From positions 3,410,292 to 3,474,291 of the forward strand of contig NZ_CP022163.1 in the NCBI RefSeq assembly GCF_002305855.1: a DNA stretch of 64,000 nt, in the 5' to 3' direction. The stretch comes from Melittangium boletus DSM 14713. GTDB lineage: Bacteria; Myxococcota; Myxococcia; Myxococcales; Myxococcaceae. Below, in pieces: positions 35,870-44,378 of the stretch (position 1 is the stretch's first letter; the number at the start of each line of letters is the position of its first letter). The notes under the pieces are model-generated. The model did no database searches. It saw only the letters and a program-made list of their open reading frames with translations, and was not told the origin of the DNA. The position numbers and the translations under genes were made by a program.

Positions 35870-37720
35870 TCACGTCATCCGCAGCGCCGTCACCGTCTGT
35901 CGGCCCACGACCACGAGCCCCTGCTTCGTGAGCAACAGGCGGCTGTCCGCGTCGACGAAGGGCTCGGTGTCGGGGAACTCGCGGACCGTCTCCACCTGGC
36001 CCTGACGGAGCTCCACCCGGACGAGTCCCGCGTCGGTGGCGGCGAACAGGGCCTCGCCCGCGGCGCACTTGCCCCGAAGCGTCCCCAACCATGAGCCGTC
36101 TCCCGCCTGAGCCGTCGCGCTCGCCTTCACCGAGCCATCCGCCCCCACCACCACGCAGTGGTGCACCGTGCGCCCCGCCGTCTCCTCCGCGAGGAAGAGC
36201 CAGCACAGCGCGCCCTCGAAGACGGCCTCCGCGTCCAGGAGCCGCCCCGAGGGCCAGGGCAGCTTCAGGCCATCCTTGAGGCCCGGGCGCTCGGCATCGA
36301 AGACGAAGGCGCCTCGCAGCGCGCCCGCCCGGTGGAAGCCCAGTCCGAAGCGCGGCCCCACGAAGAGCCGCGTCTGTCCCTCGAGCACATCGCCCAGGCG
36401 CTCGGGAGCGAAGTCCCCCTCCCGCCACAGCGCTCCCGCGTGGGCCCAGTACCGGTGGCGCGCATTGGCCACGAAGGCGGGCTGTCCTTCCGGAGCATCC
36501 ACGCCCCACCGCTCGGGGCGTCGTCCCGGGGCGAGCACGGCGAACTCCGGCCCCTGTCCCACCAACGTGGACGTCCCCTGGATCGCCCACCGGGGCGAGG
36601 GATTCAACGGCCCCTGGAGCACCACCGAGCCGTCCTCGCGCCGGTACGCGCCCCGCTCGTGGACGAGCCAGCGCGGCGTGCCGTCCTCGACGCACGCGTG
36701 CAACACCACCCCCTCGGTGGTGAAGAGGCGCGTGGCCACCACCTGACCGCGCACGGAAGTCACGGGCGTGGCGGTATGCACCGCGCTCGGACGGCACGTG
36801 GGACACGACGCCCGGGCATGCTCCACGCCGCACGACGCGCACACGCTGAAGCGCAGCGCCTCCAGGAGCGGCAGGGGAAAGGGCCCTCGGGCGTCCTCGA
36901 CGAAGACGCGGTGCAGGCAGTGCAGCAGGTCATCCGAAAGCACCCCGAAGGGCGTGGCGGGCTTGGGGTAGCGCACGTCCGGGTGGAACACCGTGAGGCG
37001 CTGGAGCACCCGGGCGGTGGGCGTGACCCTGGGCAGGATTCCCCCATAGGGCCCCACGCACAGCAGGCTCTGCATCAGCGCGACGCCAAAGGCATACCAG
37101 TCACTGTCCGGAGACGCGGGCCGCGCGGGCACCAGCGCCGTCGCCTTGCCTCCCAGCCGCAGGGGATCCAGGAAGCGCTCGGTGAAGACGGAGGCGAGGT
37201 AGGGCCCGAACTGGAAGCTGTCCGCGTCGATGAGCCAGGCGTCATCCCCCACGACGAGGACATTCAAGTCATTGAAGTCCCCCACCACCACGCCGCTTCC
37301 ATGGAGCGCGCCCAACGTGCGATGCAGGCCCCGGAAGACGTCGACGACCCGCGAGGACGGCACGCCCGCGCGGCGGAAGGCCGGCTCTCCGAAGCGGCGC
37401 AAGGGCTCGGCCGCGTCGAGCTTGCGCATGGCGTAGCCCACCACGCTCCGGCCCTGCTTGTCCGTGGCGAGCACCAGCGGAGACACCACGCGCGGGGGCA
37501 GGTGCTTGGGGAACGCGGGCAACTTGTGCTGGTGCTCGGCGAGGCGGGCTCGGGCGGCGTCCTGCTCCTCGGCGAGCGCGCTGTAATCCGGGTGATCGGG
37601 GGGCTTGAAGCGCTTGAGGACGCGCCCATCTCCCAGGTCGAAGACATCCGCCTCGCCGCCCTTGCCCAGCGCCTTCGCGGGATCCAACCGGAGCTTCTTC
37701 CCCTCGAGGTAGACATCCAT
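35870..37720 (-). CDS. Atypical protein kinase with zinc ribbon and C-terminal propeller-like region
   Basis: 616 residues. The kinase core has a glycine loop GKGGEADVF (19-27), Lys36, the catalytic loop GDFNDLN (Asp148, Asn153) in place of HRD, and DAD (165-167) in place of DFG. This matches the YegI/TerY-P type of kinase better than PknB. A zinc ribbon CASCGVEHARASCPTC follows (about 293-308). The last 300 residues are repeated beta strands (WALVHERGAY-like units) that may form a propeller. There is no membrane helix. It follows the PP2C gene by 5 bp and shares its NrtR-type promoter, so kinase and phosphatase are made together. Confidence 0.82.
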   Translation of the reverse strand: MDVYLEGKKLRLDPAKALGKGGEADVFDLGDGRVLKRFKPPDHPDYSALAEEQDAARARLAEHQHKLPAFPKHLPPRVVSPLVLATDKQGRSVVGYAMRKLDAAEPLRRFGEPAFRRAGVPSSRVVDVFRGLHRTLGALHGSGVVVGDFNDLNVLVVGDDAWLIDADSFQFGPYLASVFTERFLDPLRLGGKATALVPARPASPDSDWYAFGVALMQSLLCVGPYGGILPRVTPTARVLQRLTVFHPDVRYPKPATPFGVLSDDLLHCLHRVFVEDARGPFPLPLLEALRFSVCASCGVEHARASCPTCRPSAVHTATPVTSVRGQVVATRLFTTEGVVLHACVEDGTPRWLVHERGAYRREDGSVVLQGPLNPSPRWAIQGTSTLVGQGPEFAVLAPGRRPERWGVDAPEGQPAFVANARHRYWAHAGALWREGDFAPERLGDVLEGQTRLFVGPRFGLGFHRAGALRGAFVFDAERPGLKDGLKLPWPSGRLLDAEAVFEGALCWLFLAEETAGRTVHHCVVVGADGSVKASATAQAGDGSWLGTLRGKCAAGEALFAATDAGLVRVELRQGQVETVREFPDTEPFVDADSRLLLTKQGLVVVGRQTVTALRMT

Positions 37721-37725
37721 GGCGT

Positions 37726-38532
37726 TCAGACCTCCGCCCGCGCGCGGCGCAGGACGACGAGGGTGGTGTCATCACCGAGCAGCCCGGGCGCGCGCACGAG
37801 GCGCCGGGCCGGAAAGTCCGCGCGGACGGCCTCGCGGTTGAGCAGCGACAAGCGGCGGCGCAGCGCGTCCGGGTGGGAGAAGTAGCGGTCCTCGCGCCAG
37901 AACTGGGACAGGGGGCCCACGGGCTCGTCGCGATCGGGGAGCCGGGTCTCGGACAAGTCCAGCAGATCCGCGACGCCATCCGTGCCGAGCAGCAGGGAAT
38001 CCACCGCCTCCGTGGGCCGCAGGGCCAGGGGCTTCAACCCCACGAGGCCCGGCCTCAGCACGCCATAGGCGAGGTAGGGCGGCGCGTTGCCCGGGAAGGG
38101 CCCGAGCCGATGGACCTCGCCGTTGAGCGCCCAGAGCCCATCCCCCGCGGCGAACACGAGCACATGCTCGGGCGTGCAGACGGCCCCCACCAAGGTGAAG
38201 AGCAGCGCGTCGCCCACGGCCTCGGGGCCCAGTTGCCCCACGAGCCCCCCGAGAAAGCCCAGGAGGTCCGCCTCCAGGAGAGAGAGGAAGCCGGGCGCAT
38301 CCGGGCCCACCCCCTCGGCCAGCAGCGTGAGCGCAGTGTCCACCGCGCGCCACGCCCCGAGCCGCGCACCCACCTCGCTCGCGGCCCCACTGCCACACCC
38401 ATCCGCGACGACGGCGGCGAGGCCGTGCGCGCTCGCGCGGGTGCGGAAGGCATCCTGGTTGTTGCGCCCCGCCCGGGCGTGCTCCCGGCCCAGGACGGTG
38501 GCGGCGGCGGACTCGAAGGGCAACGAGGACAT
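37726..38532 (-). CDS. PP2C-type protein phosphatase
   Basis: 268 residues. PP2C metal motifs are seen: NNQDAF near the start, VVADGCGSGAASEVGA, FAAGDGLW, LLGTDGVADL and the terminal LGDDTTLVVL. It removes phosphate from Ser/Thr. GGGGAG precedes the ATG at 38532. First gene of a two-gene operon with the kinase, behind the second NrtR-type promoter. It is probably the opposing enzyme to that kinase, with the vWA protein as target or scaffold. Confidence 0.88.
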   Translation of the reverse strand: MSSLPFESAAATVLGREHARAGRNNQDAFRTRASAHGLAAVVADGCGSGAASEVGARLGAWRAVDTALTLLAEGVGPDAPGFLSLLEADLLGFLGGLVGQLGPEAVGDALLFTLVGAVCTPEHVLVFAAGDGLWALNGEVHRLGPFPGNAPPYLAYGVLRPGLVGLKPLALRPTEAVDSLLLGTDGVADLLDLSETRLPDRDEPVGPLSQFWREDRYFSHPDALRRRLSLLNREAVRADFPARRLVRAPGLLGDDTTLVVLRRARAEV

Positions 38533-38581
38533 GACACTCCCCGCCCGGACGGACACCGGGCATCCGTGTTCCACGGACACC

Positions 38582-38610
38582 AACTTAGTGTCACATCAAC
38601 ACCATGTCAA
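38582..38610 (-). promoter_or_regulatory. NrtR-type operator inside a sigma70 promoter (PP2C-kinase operon)
   Basis: Minus strand: -35 TTGACA (38605-38610), a 17-bp spacer and -10 TAAGTT (38582-38587), 50 bp before the PP2C start. The spacer holds GTGTT-GATGT-GACAC (38588-38602), one mismatch from the perfect palindrome of the other two sites. A second overlapping repeat, GACAC...GTGTC, spans 38576-38592. Confidence 0.75.
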
Positions 38611-38617
38611 CGAGGGC

Positions 38618-39307
38618 TCACAGCTCGAAGTTGAAGCCGGCCTTCTCCAGTTGCTTGTACTTCTTGTGATCGAAGCGGTAGAGGCGCGCGGCGCGATGGG
38701 AGACGTCCTGCTCCACCTCGTCGAGTTCCTCCAGCAAATCCATGGCGAGCAGCTTCTTGCGGAAGTTGCGCTTGTCGAGCTCGCGCTCGAGGATCTTCTC
38801 GTACAGGCGCTGGAGCTGGGTGAGGGTGAACTTGGGGGGCAGCAGCTCGAAGCCCACGGGCTGGTAGCGCACCTTGCCCTTGAGCCGTTGCAGGGCGGTG
38901 GAGGTGATCTCCGCGTGGTCGAAGGCCAGCTTGGGCATGTCCCAGACGGAGAACCAGGCGGCCTCGCGCGCGTCGGTGGCGGCGTGGACGCGGTGGTCCG
39001 ACAGCTTCACCAGCGCGAAGTAGGCCACGCTCACCACCCGGCCCCGGGGGTCTCGCTGGGGCGCGCCGAAGGTGTAGAGCTGTTCCAGGAGACCCGGACG
39101 GATGCCGGCCTCCTCCTGGAGTTCCCGGCGCGCGGCATCGTCCAGGGACTCGTCCATGCGCACGAAGCCCCCCGGCAGCGCCCAGCGGCCCTGGAACGGC
39201 TCCACGCCTCGCCGGATGAGCAGCACCTTCAAGTCCTCGTCATCCAGGCCGAACACCACGCAGTCCACCGTCAACGCGGGACGCGGGTATTCGTAGGTGT
39301 GGCTCAT
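38618..39307 (-). CDS. nrtR: NrtR-type Nudix transcriptional regulator of NAD metabolism
   Basis: 229 residues from ATG 39307. The N-terminal Nudix domain keeps a complete Nudix box, with Gly, Glu, the Arg-Glu pair and the Glu-Glu pair in place ([12 protein letters not shown] then [11 protein letters not shown]). The C-terminal part ([20 protein letters not shown] ... [16 protein letters not shown]) is the winged helix of NrtR regulators. NrtR proteins bind ADP-ribose or related NAD derivatives and repress NAD salvage or synthesis genes. The gene has its own copy of the operator (39341-39369), so it probably controls itself along with the nicotinamidase and PP2C operons. Confidence 0.9.
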   Translation of the reverse strand: MSHTYEYPRPALTVDCVVFGLDDEDLKVLLIRRGVEPFQGRWALPGGFVRMDESLDDAARRELQEEAGIRPGLLEQLYTFGAPQRDPRGRVVSVAYFALVKLSDHRVHAATDAREAAWFSVWDMPKLAFDHAEITSTALQRLKGKVRYQPVGFELLPPKFTLTQLQRLYEKILERELDKRNFRKKLLAMDLLEELDEVEQDVSHRAARLYRFDHKKYKQLEKAGFNFEL

Positions 39308-39340
39308 CGGCTCTTCCCCTGCTCGTGTGGTTGACCGCCG

Positions 39341-39369
39341 CACATAGTGTCTCGGCGACACACGGTCAA
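39341..39369 (-). promoter_or_regulatory. NrtR-type operator inside a sigma70 promoter (nrtR autoregulation)
   Basis: Minus strand: -35 TTGACC (39364-39369), a 17-bp spacer and -10 TATGTG (39341-39346), 34 bp before the nrtR start. The spacer holds the perfect palindrome GTGTC-GCCGA-GACAC (39347-39361). Only the half-sites and the TTGAC/TA boxes are shared with the other two sites; the centre differs, as expected for a protein-binding palindrome. Confidence 0.8.
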
Positions 39370-39378
39370 GCCAGGGGT

Positions 39379-40392
39379 TCAGGCGTTGGCCACCACCCGG
39401 CGCAGCTGCCGCCAGTCCACGAGCCGCACGGACTCCTCGGCCAGGGAGAACTCCAGCGAGCGGCGCAGGCCCATGATGTCGCCGCCCATCTGGAAGGGCA
39501 CCTCGCGGTTGAAGTCCATGCGCAGGCGTTCGACGAAGAAGTCATGCATGTTGGGCAGCGGATGCTCGCCGCGCCACAGCTTGAACATGCTGCGCGTGGC
39601 CTCCAGCACGCCCGCGCCGTAGACGCGCACGGACAGGCGGCGGGGGGCGGCCTGGGCGAAGGGGAACGCCTTGAAGCCGAAGCCGAACTCGGGCGTGGTG
39701 GCCGCTCCGGCGATGCCCACGGGCCCGTCGTACAGCAGGGCGCCCGTCTCTCCCCGGGGCATGGGAACCACATGGCCCCGCATGTCCACGGTGAGCGCGG
39801 GCGCGCCCAGGTTGTACACCTTCACCCGCAGGTCCGCCTTGCCGAGCATGTGCCGGGGAATGGTGCGCGAGAACAAGGCGCCCATGTATCCGCGCAGGCC
39901 CGCGTTCGCCTGGCGCAGGGGCCCGGCCGGGAACTGCGCGAGCTGATCCTTGAAGTCCTGCAGCACCTCCGAGTCCCAGCCCGTCCCCGCGAAGGGGGCC
40001 AGGCGGCCCTCCAGCTTCACGAGCGAGAAGGGACGCAGGGGCGGTAGCTCCTCGCCACACGCGGCGAGCTGGCGCAGGGCCACCGTCGGCTTGGGCGCCC
40101 CGGTGACCCGGGCCCAGGCATTGCCCGTGCCCAGCGGAAGGACCCCGATGGCGGGCAGGGCCAGTCCCTGCTGCCGCATGGCGTTGATGAGGCCGGTGAT
40201 GGTGCCATCCCCTCCGCCGGCCAGCAGCAGCGTGGGCGGATTGGGCCGCAGTTGTTGATCAATCCACGTCTGCGCCTCCTCCTGGGAGCGGGTGAGCGCC
40301 AGCCGGGCCCGGGGGAACAGGCGTTGGACCATCGCCCCCACCCGTTCGGAGCCACGGCGTGCATGCAGGTTGACCATCACGGCGAGGTTCAT
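39379..40392 (-). CDS. Diacylglycerol kinase-family lipid kinase
   Basis: 337 residues from the ATG at 40392; an ATG 24 bp upstream lacks a ribosome site. The DAGK catalytic motif is GGGDGT (59-64), with [13 protein letters not shown] after it. The family phosphorylates diacylglycerol, sphingoid bases or related lipids at the inner membrane (YegS/DgkB/LCB5-like). The gene ends just before the nrtR promoter and is probably read separately. Confidence 0.88.
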   Translation of the reverse strand: MNLAVMVNLHARRGSERVGAMVQRLFPRARLALTRSQEEAQTWIDQQLRPNPPTLLLAGGGDGTITGLINAMRQQGLALPAIGVLPLGTGNAWARVTGAPKPTVALRQLAACGEELPPLRPFSLVKLEGRLAPFAGTGWDSEVLQDFKDQLAQFPAGPLRQANAGLRGYMGALFSRTIPRHMLGKADLRVKVYNLGAPALTVDMRGHVVPMPRGETGALLYDGPVGIAGAATTPEFGFGFKAFPFAQAAPRRLSVRVYGAGVLEATRSMFKLWRGEHPLPNMHDFFVERLRMDFNREVPFQMGGDIMGLRRSLEFSLAEESVRLVDWRQLRRVVANA

Positions 40393-40762
40393 GGCGCCCC
40401 ACTCTTCTCCGTCCATGTCATGGCTTTGTCATGGAGGCTCCGGCCCACCCTCCCGTTGGAGAGAACATGGGGATGGTGTCGCGCGAACGACGGAAGGCCC
40501 GGGGGGCCTCCCCGCCGGGCAGCCGGGATGGCGGAGTCCAGGATCGAGACCCCGGGAGGAGGAACCCCGGGGGCCGGATGGAGGTGGACCGAGGGGAGGA
40601 CACCGTGCCGGGTAGGGAGCCGCGCATCCGCCCAAGGCCCTGGAAAGACAGCGCTTCCGACCGACCAGGGGGGTTGTGGTACCCCAACCCGGTGGCTGCT
40701 ATCTCCGGCGCCGGTTTCCACCCCCGCTCCCGGAACGGACCCTGCAAACCGGCCTCCCCATC
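40393..40762 (+). other. 370-bp divergent intergenic region without a gene
   Basis: Control region between the lipid kinase (minus) and the PEGA protein (plus). Reading frames here are short and unconvincing. A CCCCGGG-AGGAGGAA-CCCCGGGG inverted repeat lies near 40552-40573. A weak promoter-like pair, TTGTGG and TGCTAT with 17 bp between, lies near 40673-40701. Nothing else stands out. Confidence 0.4.
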
Positions 40763-42250
40763 ATGACCCTCCCTCCCATGTCGTACCCGATGGTGGTGCT
40801 CGCCCTTCTCCTGGGGGGCGCGGCTCCAGCGGCGCCGCGCCGGGCGGTATTCGCCAGCGGTGATTGCAAGGACGCGGCGCTCAGCAGCCAGACCAAGGCC
40901 CTCTCCGACACCCTGGCGGCCCGGCCGGGCGAGAACCCCCTCTCGGCCGCGGACCTCACCGAACGCCTGTTCCCCCAACCCTCCGGCGACTTCGAGGACA
41001 TCCACCGGCAGTTCGAGGCCGCGCAGGGGCAATTCTACGAGGCGCACTACACCCGGAGCGCGCAGCTGCTCGACGAGGTGCTCCGGCAGGTGGTGCGCCT
41101 GCCGGTGGGCGAGGCCCGCTGGAAGCTGACCGTGGACACCTGGCTCCTGCAGGGCATGACGCTGCGCTCGCTCGGGCGGGTGAAGGAAAGCGACGAGGCC
41201 TTCGGCAACGTGCTGCGGCTGGACGCCGGGCATCAGTTGGATCCGGACTACTACACGCCCTCCACGCGTCAGGCCTTCGACAAGCTGCGCAAGGAGCTGG
41301 CGCGGGCGCGCAAGGTGAAGCTGACGGTGAAGAGCACCCTGCCCTCCTCGGAGGTCTTCCTGGATGGCCGGAGCGTGGGCCAGACGCCGCTCGCGCTGGA
41401 CGTCCTCCCGGGCACCTACGCGCTCACGCTCCAGAAGGGCGAGGCCCTCAGCTTTCCCCGGCGGCTCGAGGTGCGGGGCGAGGAGCTGCCCTTGCTGGTG
41501 GACCTGGCCTACGAGGGGGCCTTCTCGGCCACGCCCTTTCCCTGCCTCGCCACCTCCGAGGAGGGAGCGCGAGGCCTGTCGCACGCGGTGCGCCTGGGCG
41601 GCTCGTTGGGCGTGGAGGAGGTCATCGTGGTGAGGCTCGAGGGGACGAGCAGCGGGCCCAAGTGGCTCGCCGCCACGGTGATCAACGTGGAAGGAGGCCA
41701 GAAGCTGCGCGAGGGAGGATTCAAGACGCGGGGGCTCGACGCGCCGGTGGACTCGCTCGCCGCGCTGGTGGACTTCATCACCACGGGAAAGACGCAGCCG
41801 AGCCTCGTCGTCGCCCAGCCGGATCTCCAGCCGCCCTGGGAGCAACCCTCCGAGCCGCGGGCGCTGGCCGTTTCCGAACTCAGGACGGCACCCGCCGGCA
41901 CGTCCGGCACGCGCGTGGCCTCCTACGTGGCGCTGGGCACCGGGGCGGCGACCCTGGTCGGAGCGGGCATCGTGCGGCTCTCCGCGCAGAGCGAGTGGGC
42001 GGAGCTCCAGAAGAACCACCTCAACGCCAACGGCCGGGTCGAGGCGGACGACGAGACGGGCCGGTTCCTCGTGGGGCGGCTGGAGAGGAAGGGGCAACTG
42101 CTGACGGGGCTGCTCATCGGCTCGGGCGCGGCGCTCGCCACGGGAGCGGTGCTCTACCTCGTCTCCCCCTCGACGCCCCCGCCGCCCGTGACGTTGGGCG
42201 TCATGGCGGGACCCGAGGGCGCGGGCGCCTCCGTGTCCGGGAGGTTCTGA
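40763..42250 (+). CDS. PEGA-domain envelope protein with C-terminal membrane hairpin
   Basis: 495 residues with a signal peptide (MVVLALLLGGAAPAAP). The first 170 residues are helical and TPR-like (AQGQFYEAHYTRSAQLLDEV, LQGMTLRSLGRVKESDEAF). A PEGA domain follows (SSEVFLDGRSVGQTPLAL then VLPGTYALTLQKG). Near the end two hydrophobic helices (YVALGTGAATLVGAGIV and LLIGSGAALATGAVLYLV) are followed by VTLGVMAGPEGAGASVSGRF. The same end module occurs in the protein at 44379-45236. Function unknown, probably envelope-linked. Confidence 0.75.
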   Translation: MTLPPMSYPMVVLALLLGGAAPAAPRRAVFASGDCKDAALSSQTKALSDTLAARPGENPLSAADLTERLFPQPSGDFEDIHRQFEAAQGQFYEAHYTRSAQLLDEVLRQVVRLPVGEARWKLTVDTWLLQGMTLRSLGRVKESDEAFGNVLRLDAGHQLDPDYYTPSTRQAFDKLRKELARARKVKLTVKSTLPSSEVFLDGRSVGQTPLALDVLPGTYALTLQKGEALSFPRRLEVRGEELPLLVDLAYEGAFSATPFPCLATSEEGARGLSHAVRLGGSLGVEEVIVVRLEGTSSGPKWLAATVINVEGGQKLREGGFKTRGLDAPVDSLAALVDFITTGKTQPSLVVAQPDLQPPWEQPSEPRALAVSELRTAPAGTSGTRVASYVALGTGAATLVGAGIVRLSAQSEWAELQKNHLNANGRVEADDETGRFLVGRLERKGQLLTGLLIGSGAALATGAVLYLVSPSTPPPPVTLGVMAGPEGAGASVSGRF

Positions 42251-42278
42251 AGCGGCGGCATCGGGTAGCGTGCCGCGC

Positions 42279-43685
42279 ATGAACCTCCTGCTGGCCCTGC
42301 TGCTGGCCGCGAGCCCCCCGAGCGCTCCCGGTCCCCGCACCTTCCGCGTCGACTACTTCCACACCGGCAACGCCACCGAGGAGCGCTTCAGCCTCGACCG
42401 GCTGGTGGTGGAACCGCTGCCCTGGCCCGGCAGTCCCCGGCGCGCCATCGATGAAACGAACCTCGGCAAGTACCTCTTCGAGGTGAGGGACCGGGAGACG
42501 AACCGGCTGCTGTACTCGCGGGGCTTCGCGTCCATCTACGGGGAGTGGGAGACCACGCCCGAGGCGCGCGAGGTGAACCGCACCTTCCACGAGTCCCTGC
42601 GGTTCGCCGCGCCGGACAAGCCCGTGCAGGTGCTGCTCAAGAAGCGCGCGAAGGACAACTCCTTCCGCGAGGTGTGGAGCCTGACGGTGGACCCCGCGGA
42701 CATGTTCGTGGACCCGGCGGTGCCCGCCTCGCCCGGCCCGCTGGTGAAGCTGCTGGAGAACGGCGCGCCCGCGGACAAGGTGGACCTGCTCATCCTCGGC
42801 GATGGCTACACGGAGAAGGAGCGCGCCAAGTTCGAGAAGGACGCCCGGCGGCTCGTGGACATCCTCTTCACCTTCTCGCCCTTCAAGGAGCGCAAGCGGG
42901 ACTTCAACGTCTGGGGGTTGATGCCGGCGGCGCGGCAGTCGGGCATCTCCCGCCCGTCCACCGGCGTGCACCGGGACTCCCCCGTGGGCGCCACCTATGA
43001 CGCCTTCGGCAGCGAGCGCTACGTGCTCACCTTCGAGAACCGCCGCTTCCGGGACATCGCCGCGTTCGCGCCCTACGAGTTCGTGGAGATCCTCGTCAAC
43101 GGCAACACCTATGGCGGCGGAGGGATTTTCGGCCTCTACAGCACGGTGGCGGCCGACAGCCTCTGGTCCCCCTACGTCTTCGTGCACGAGTTCGGCCACC
43201 ACTTCGCGGGGCTCGCGGACGAGTACTACACCTCCGACACCGCCTATGCCCCCAGCGAGGAGCGCGTGGAGCCGTGGGAGAAGAACGTCACCGCGCTCAA
43301 GGATCCCACGAAGCTCAAGTGGAAGGACCTGGTGGCCGCGGGCACGCCCCTGCCCACGCCCTGGAAGAAGGACGAGTACGAGGCGCACGCGCGGCAGGTG
43401 CAGGAGCAGCGCCGCCGCATCCGCGCCGAGCGCCGGCCCGAGGCGGACATGGACGCGCTCTTCACCGCCCAGCGGGATTGGGAGGAGCCCTTCTTCCGGG
43501 CGGAGAAGCACGCGGGCGTGACGGGGGCGTTCGAGGGCGCCATGTACGAGGCGCGGGGGTACTACCGCTCCCAGTTGGACTGCGTGATGTTCACGAGGGA
43601 TCGGGTGCCCTTCTGCTCGGTGTGCCAGCGCTCCTTGAGCGAGGTCATCGACCTGTACTCGGGCGCGGGCGGCAAGTCCCCCTGA
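42279..43685 (+). CDS. M64-family (IgA-type) metallopeptidase, secreted
   Basis: 468 residues from ATG 42279 with a short signal peptide (LLLALLLAASPPSA). The zinc motif HEFGHHFAGLADEYY (about residue 303) is that of M64 peptidases. Upstream blocks DLLILGDGYTEKERAKF and FNVWGLMPAARQSGIS also fit the family. A coiled, charged insert of about 60 residues follows the active site. Exported, so it may attack external proteins. It starts 28 bp after the PEGA gene, so the two may be co-transcribed. Confidence 0.88.
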   Translation: MNLLLALLLAASPPSAPGPRTFRVDYFHTGNATEERFSLDRLVVEPLPWPGSPRRAIDETNLGKYLFEVRDRETNRLLYSRGFASIYGEWETTPEAREVNRTFHESLRFAAPDKPVQVLLKKRAKDNSFREVWSLTVDPADMFVDPAVPASPGPLVKLLENGAPADKVDLLILGDGYTEKERAKFEKDARRLVDILFTFSPFKERKRDFNVWGLMPAARQSGISRPSTGVHRDSPVGATYDAFGSERYVLTFENRRFRDIAAFAPYEFVEILVNGNTYGGGGIFGLYSTVAADSLWSPYVFVHEFGHHFAGLADEYYTSDTAYAPSEERVEPWEKNVTALKDPTKLKWKDLVAAGTPLPTPWKKDEYEAHARQVQEQRRRIRAERRPEADMDALFTAQRDWEEPFFRAEKHAGVTGAFEGAMYEARGYYRSQLDCVMFTRDRVPFCSVCQRSLSEVIDLYSGAGGKSP

Positions 43686-43801
43686 GTCGAGGCTGGCTGC
43701 CCTGGGAGGGGGGACTCGGGCACCCAGGGAGTCCGCTACTTGCCTGCTGCCGTCCGGGAAGGACGTCTCCAACCTGACATGAAAAGGAGGCGGACAAACC
43801 G

Positions 43802-44254
43802 ATGACGCATACTCAGGAGACGGAGTCCTGGTCTGGCGAGGGCGTGGGCACGAGCGCGGAGTCCTTCCTCGCGCGCATCAACCGCGAGGTTCCCGAATAC
43901 CCGCCGGCCGATGCGGCGGAGGCGGTCATCTGCGCGCTGTGCGAGCGGCTTCCTGGCGGACTGGTGCAGGAGTTGAGGGAGCAGTTCCCGGAGGATCTGC
44001 GTCAGCAGTTCCAACATTGTTGGAAGGAGCGGAGCGCCAACGCGCGCCGGTTCGAAAAGGACGATTTCTATCTGGATGTCGCCGAGCATCTGCAGATCGA
44101 CGCCGAGCGCGTGCGGTTGGTGCTCCACGTCGTCTTCGCGTCCATCCACTCGCAAATCACCGAGCGGTTGGCGGAGCGGATGGGCCGGGAGATGCCGCCC
44201 AACGTGGCCGGCACCTGGGATGCCGCGCGCCGGGCGGCGGACCTGCCGCGTTGA
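43802..44254 (+). CDS. DUF2267 protein
   Basis: 150 residues, helical and cytoplasmic. The pattern ESFLARINREV ... AAEAVICALCERLPGGLVQEL, then FYLDVAEHL and ITERLAERMGREMP, is that of DUF2267 proteins, which have two related helical halves and unknown function. AAGGAG lies before the start (43784-43789). Probably a single gene. Confidence 0.75.
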   Translation: MTHTQETESWSGEGVGTSAESFLARINREVPEYPPADAAEAVICALCERLPGGLVQELREQFPEDLRQQFQHCWKERSANARRFEKDDFYLDVAEHLQIDAERVRLVLHVVFASIHSQITERLAERMGREMPPNVAGTWDAARRAADLPR

Positions 44255-44378
44255 ATGCAGTCCCATGGGCGCGGCCCTCCCTCCGGAGGGTCGCGCCCAC
44301 GCGCGTCCTGTCCTGAACGGATGAGGGTCCTGGAGCAGTAGCGATCCGCACTGGGGGTCACAATATTCCCTCCATTCG

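Noticed and set aside
30050..38532. A tellurite resistance locus
   Set aside because: The vWA/PP2C/kinase triad resembles TerY-P, but no TerC, TerD or TerB-like gene is present.
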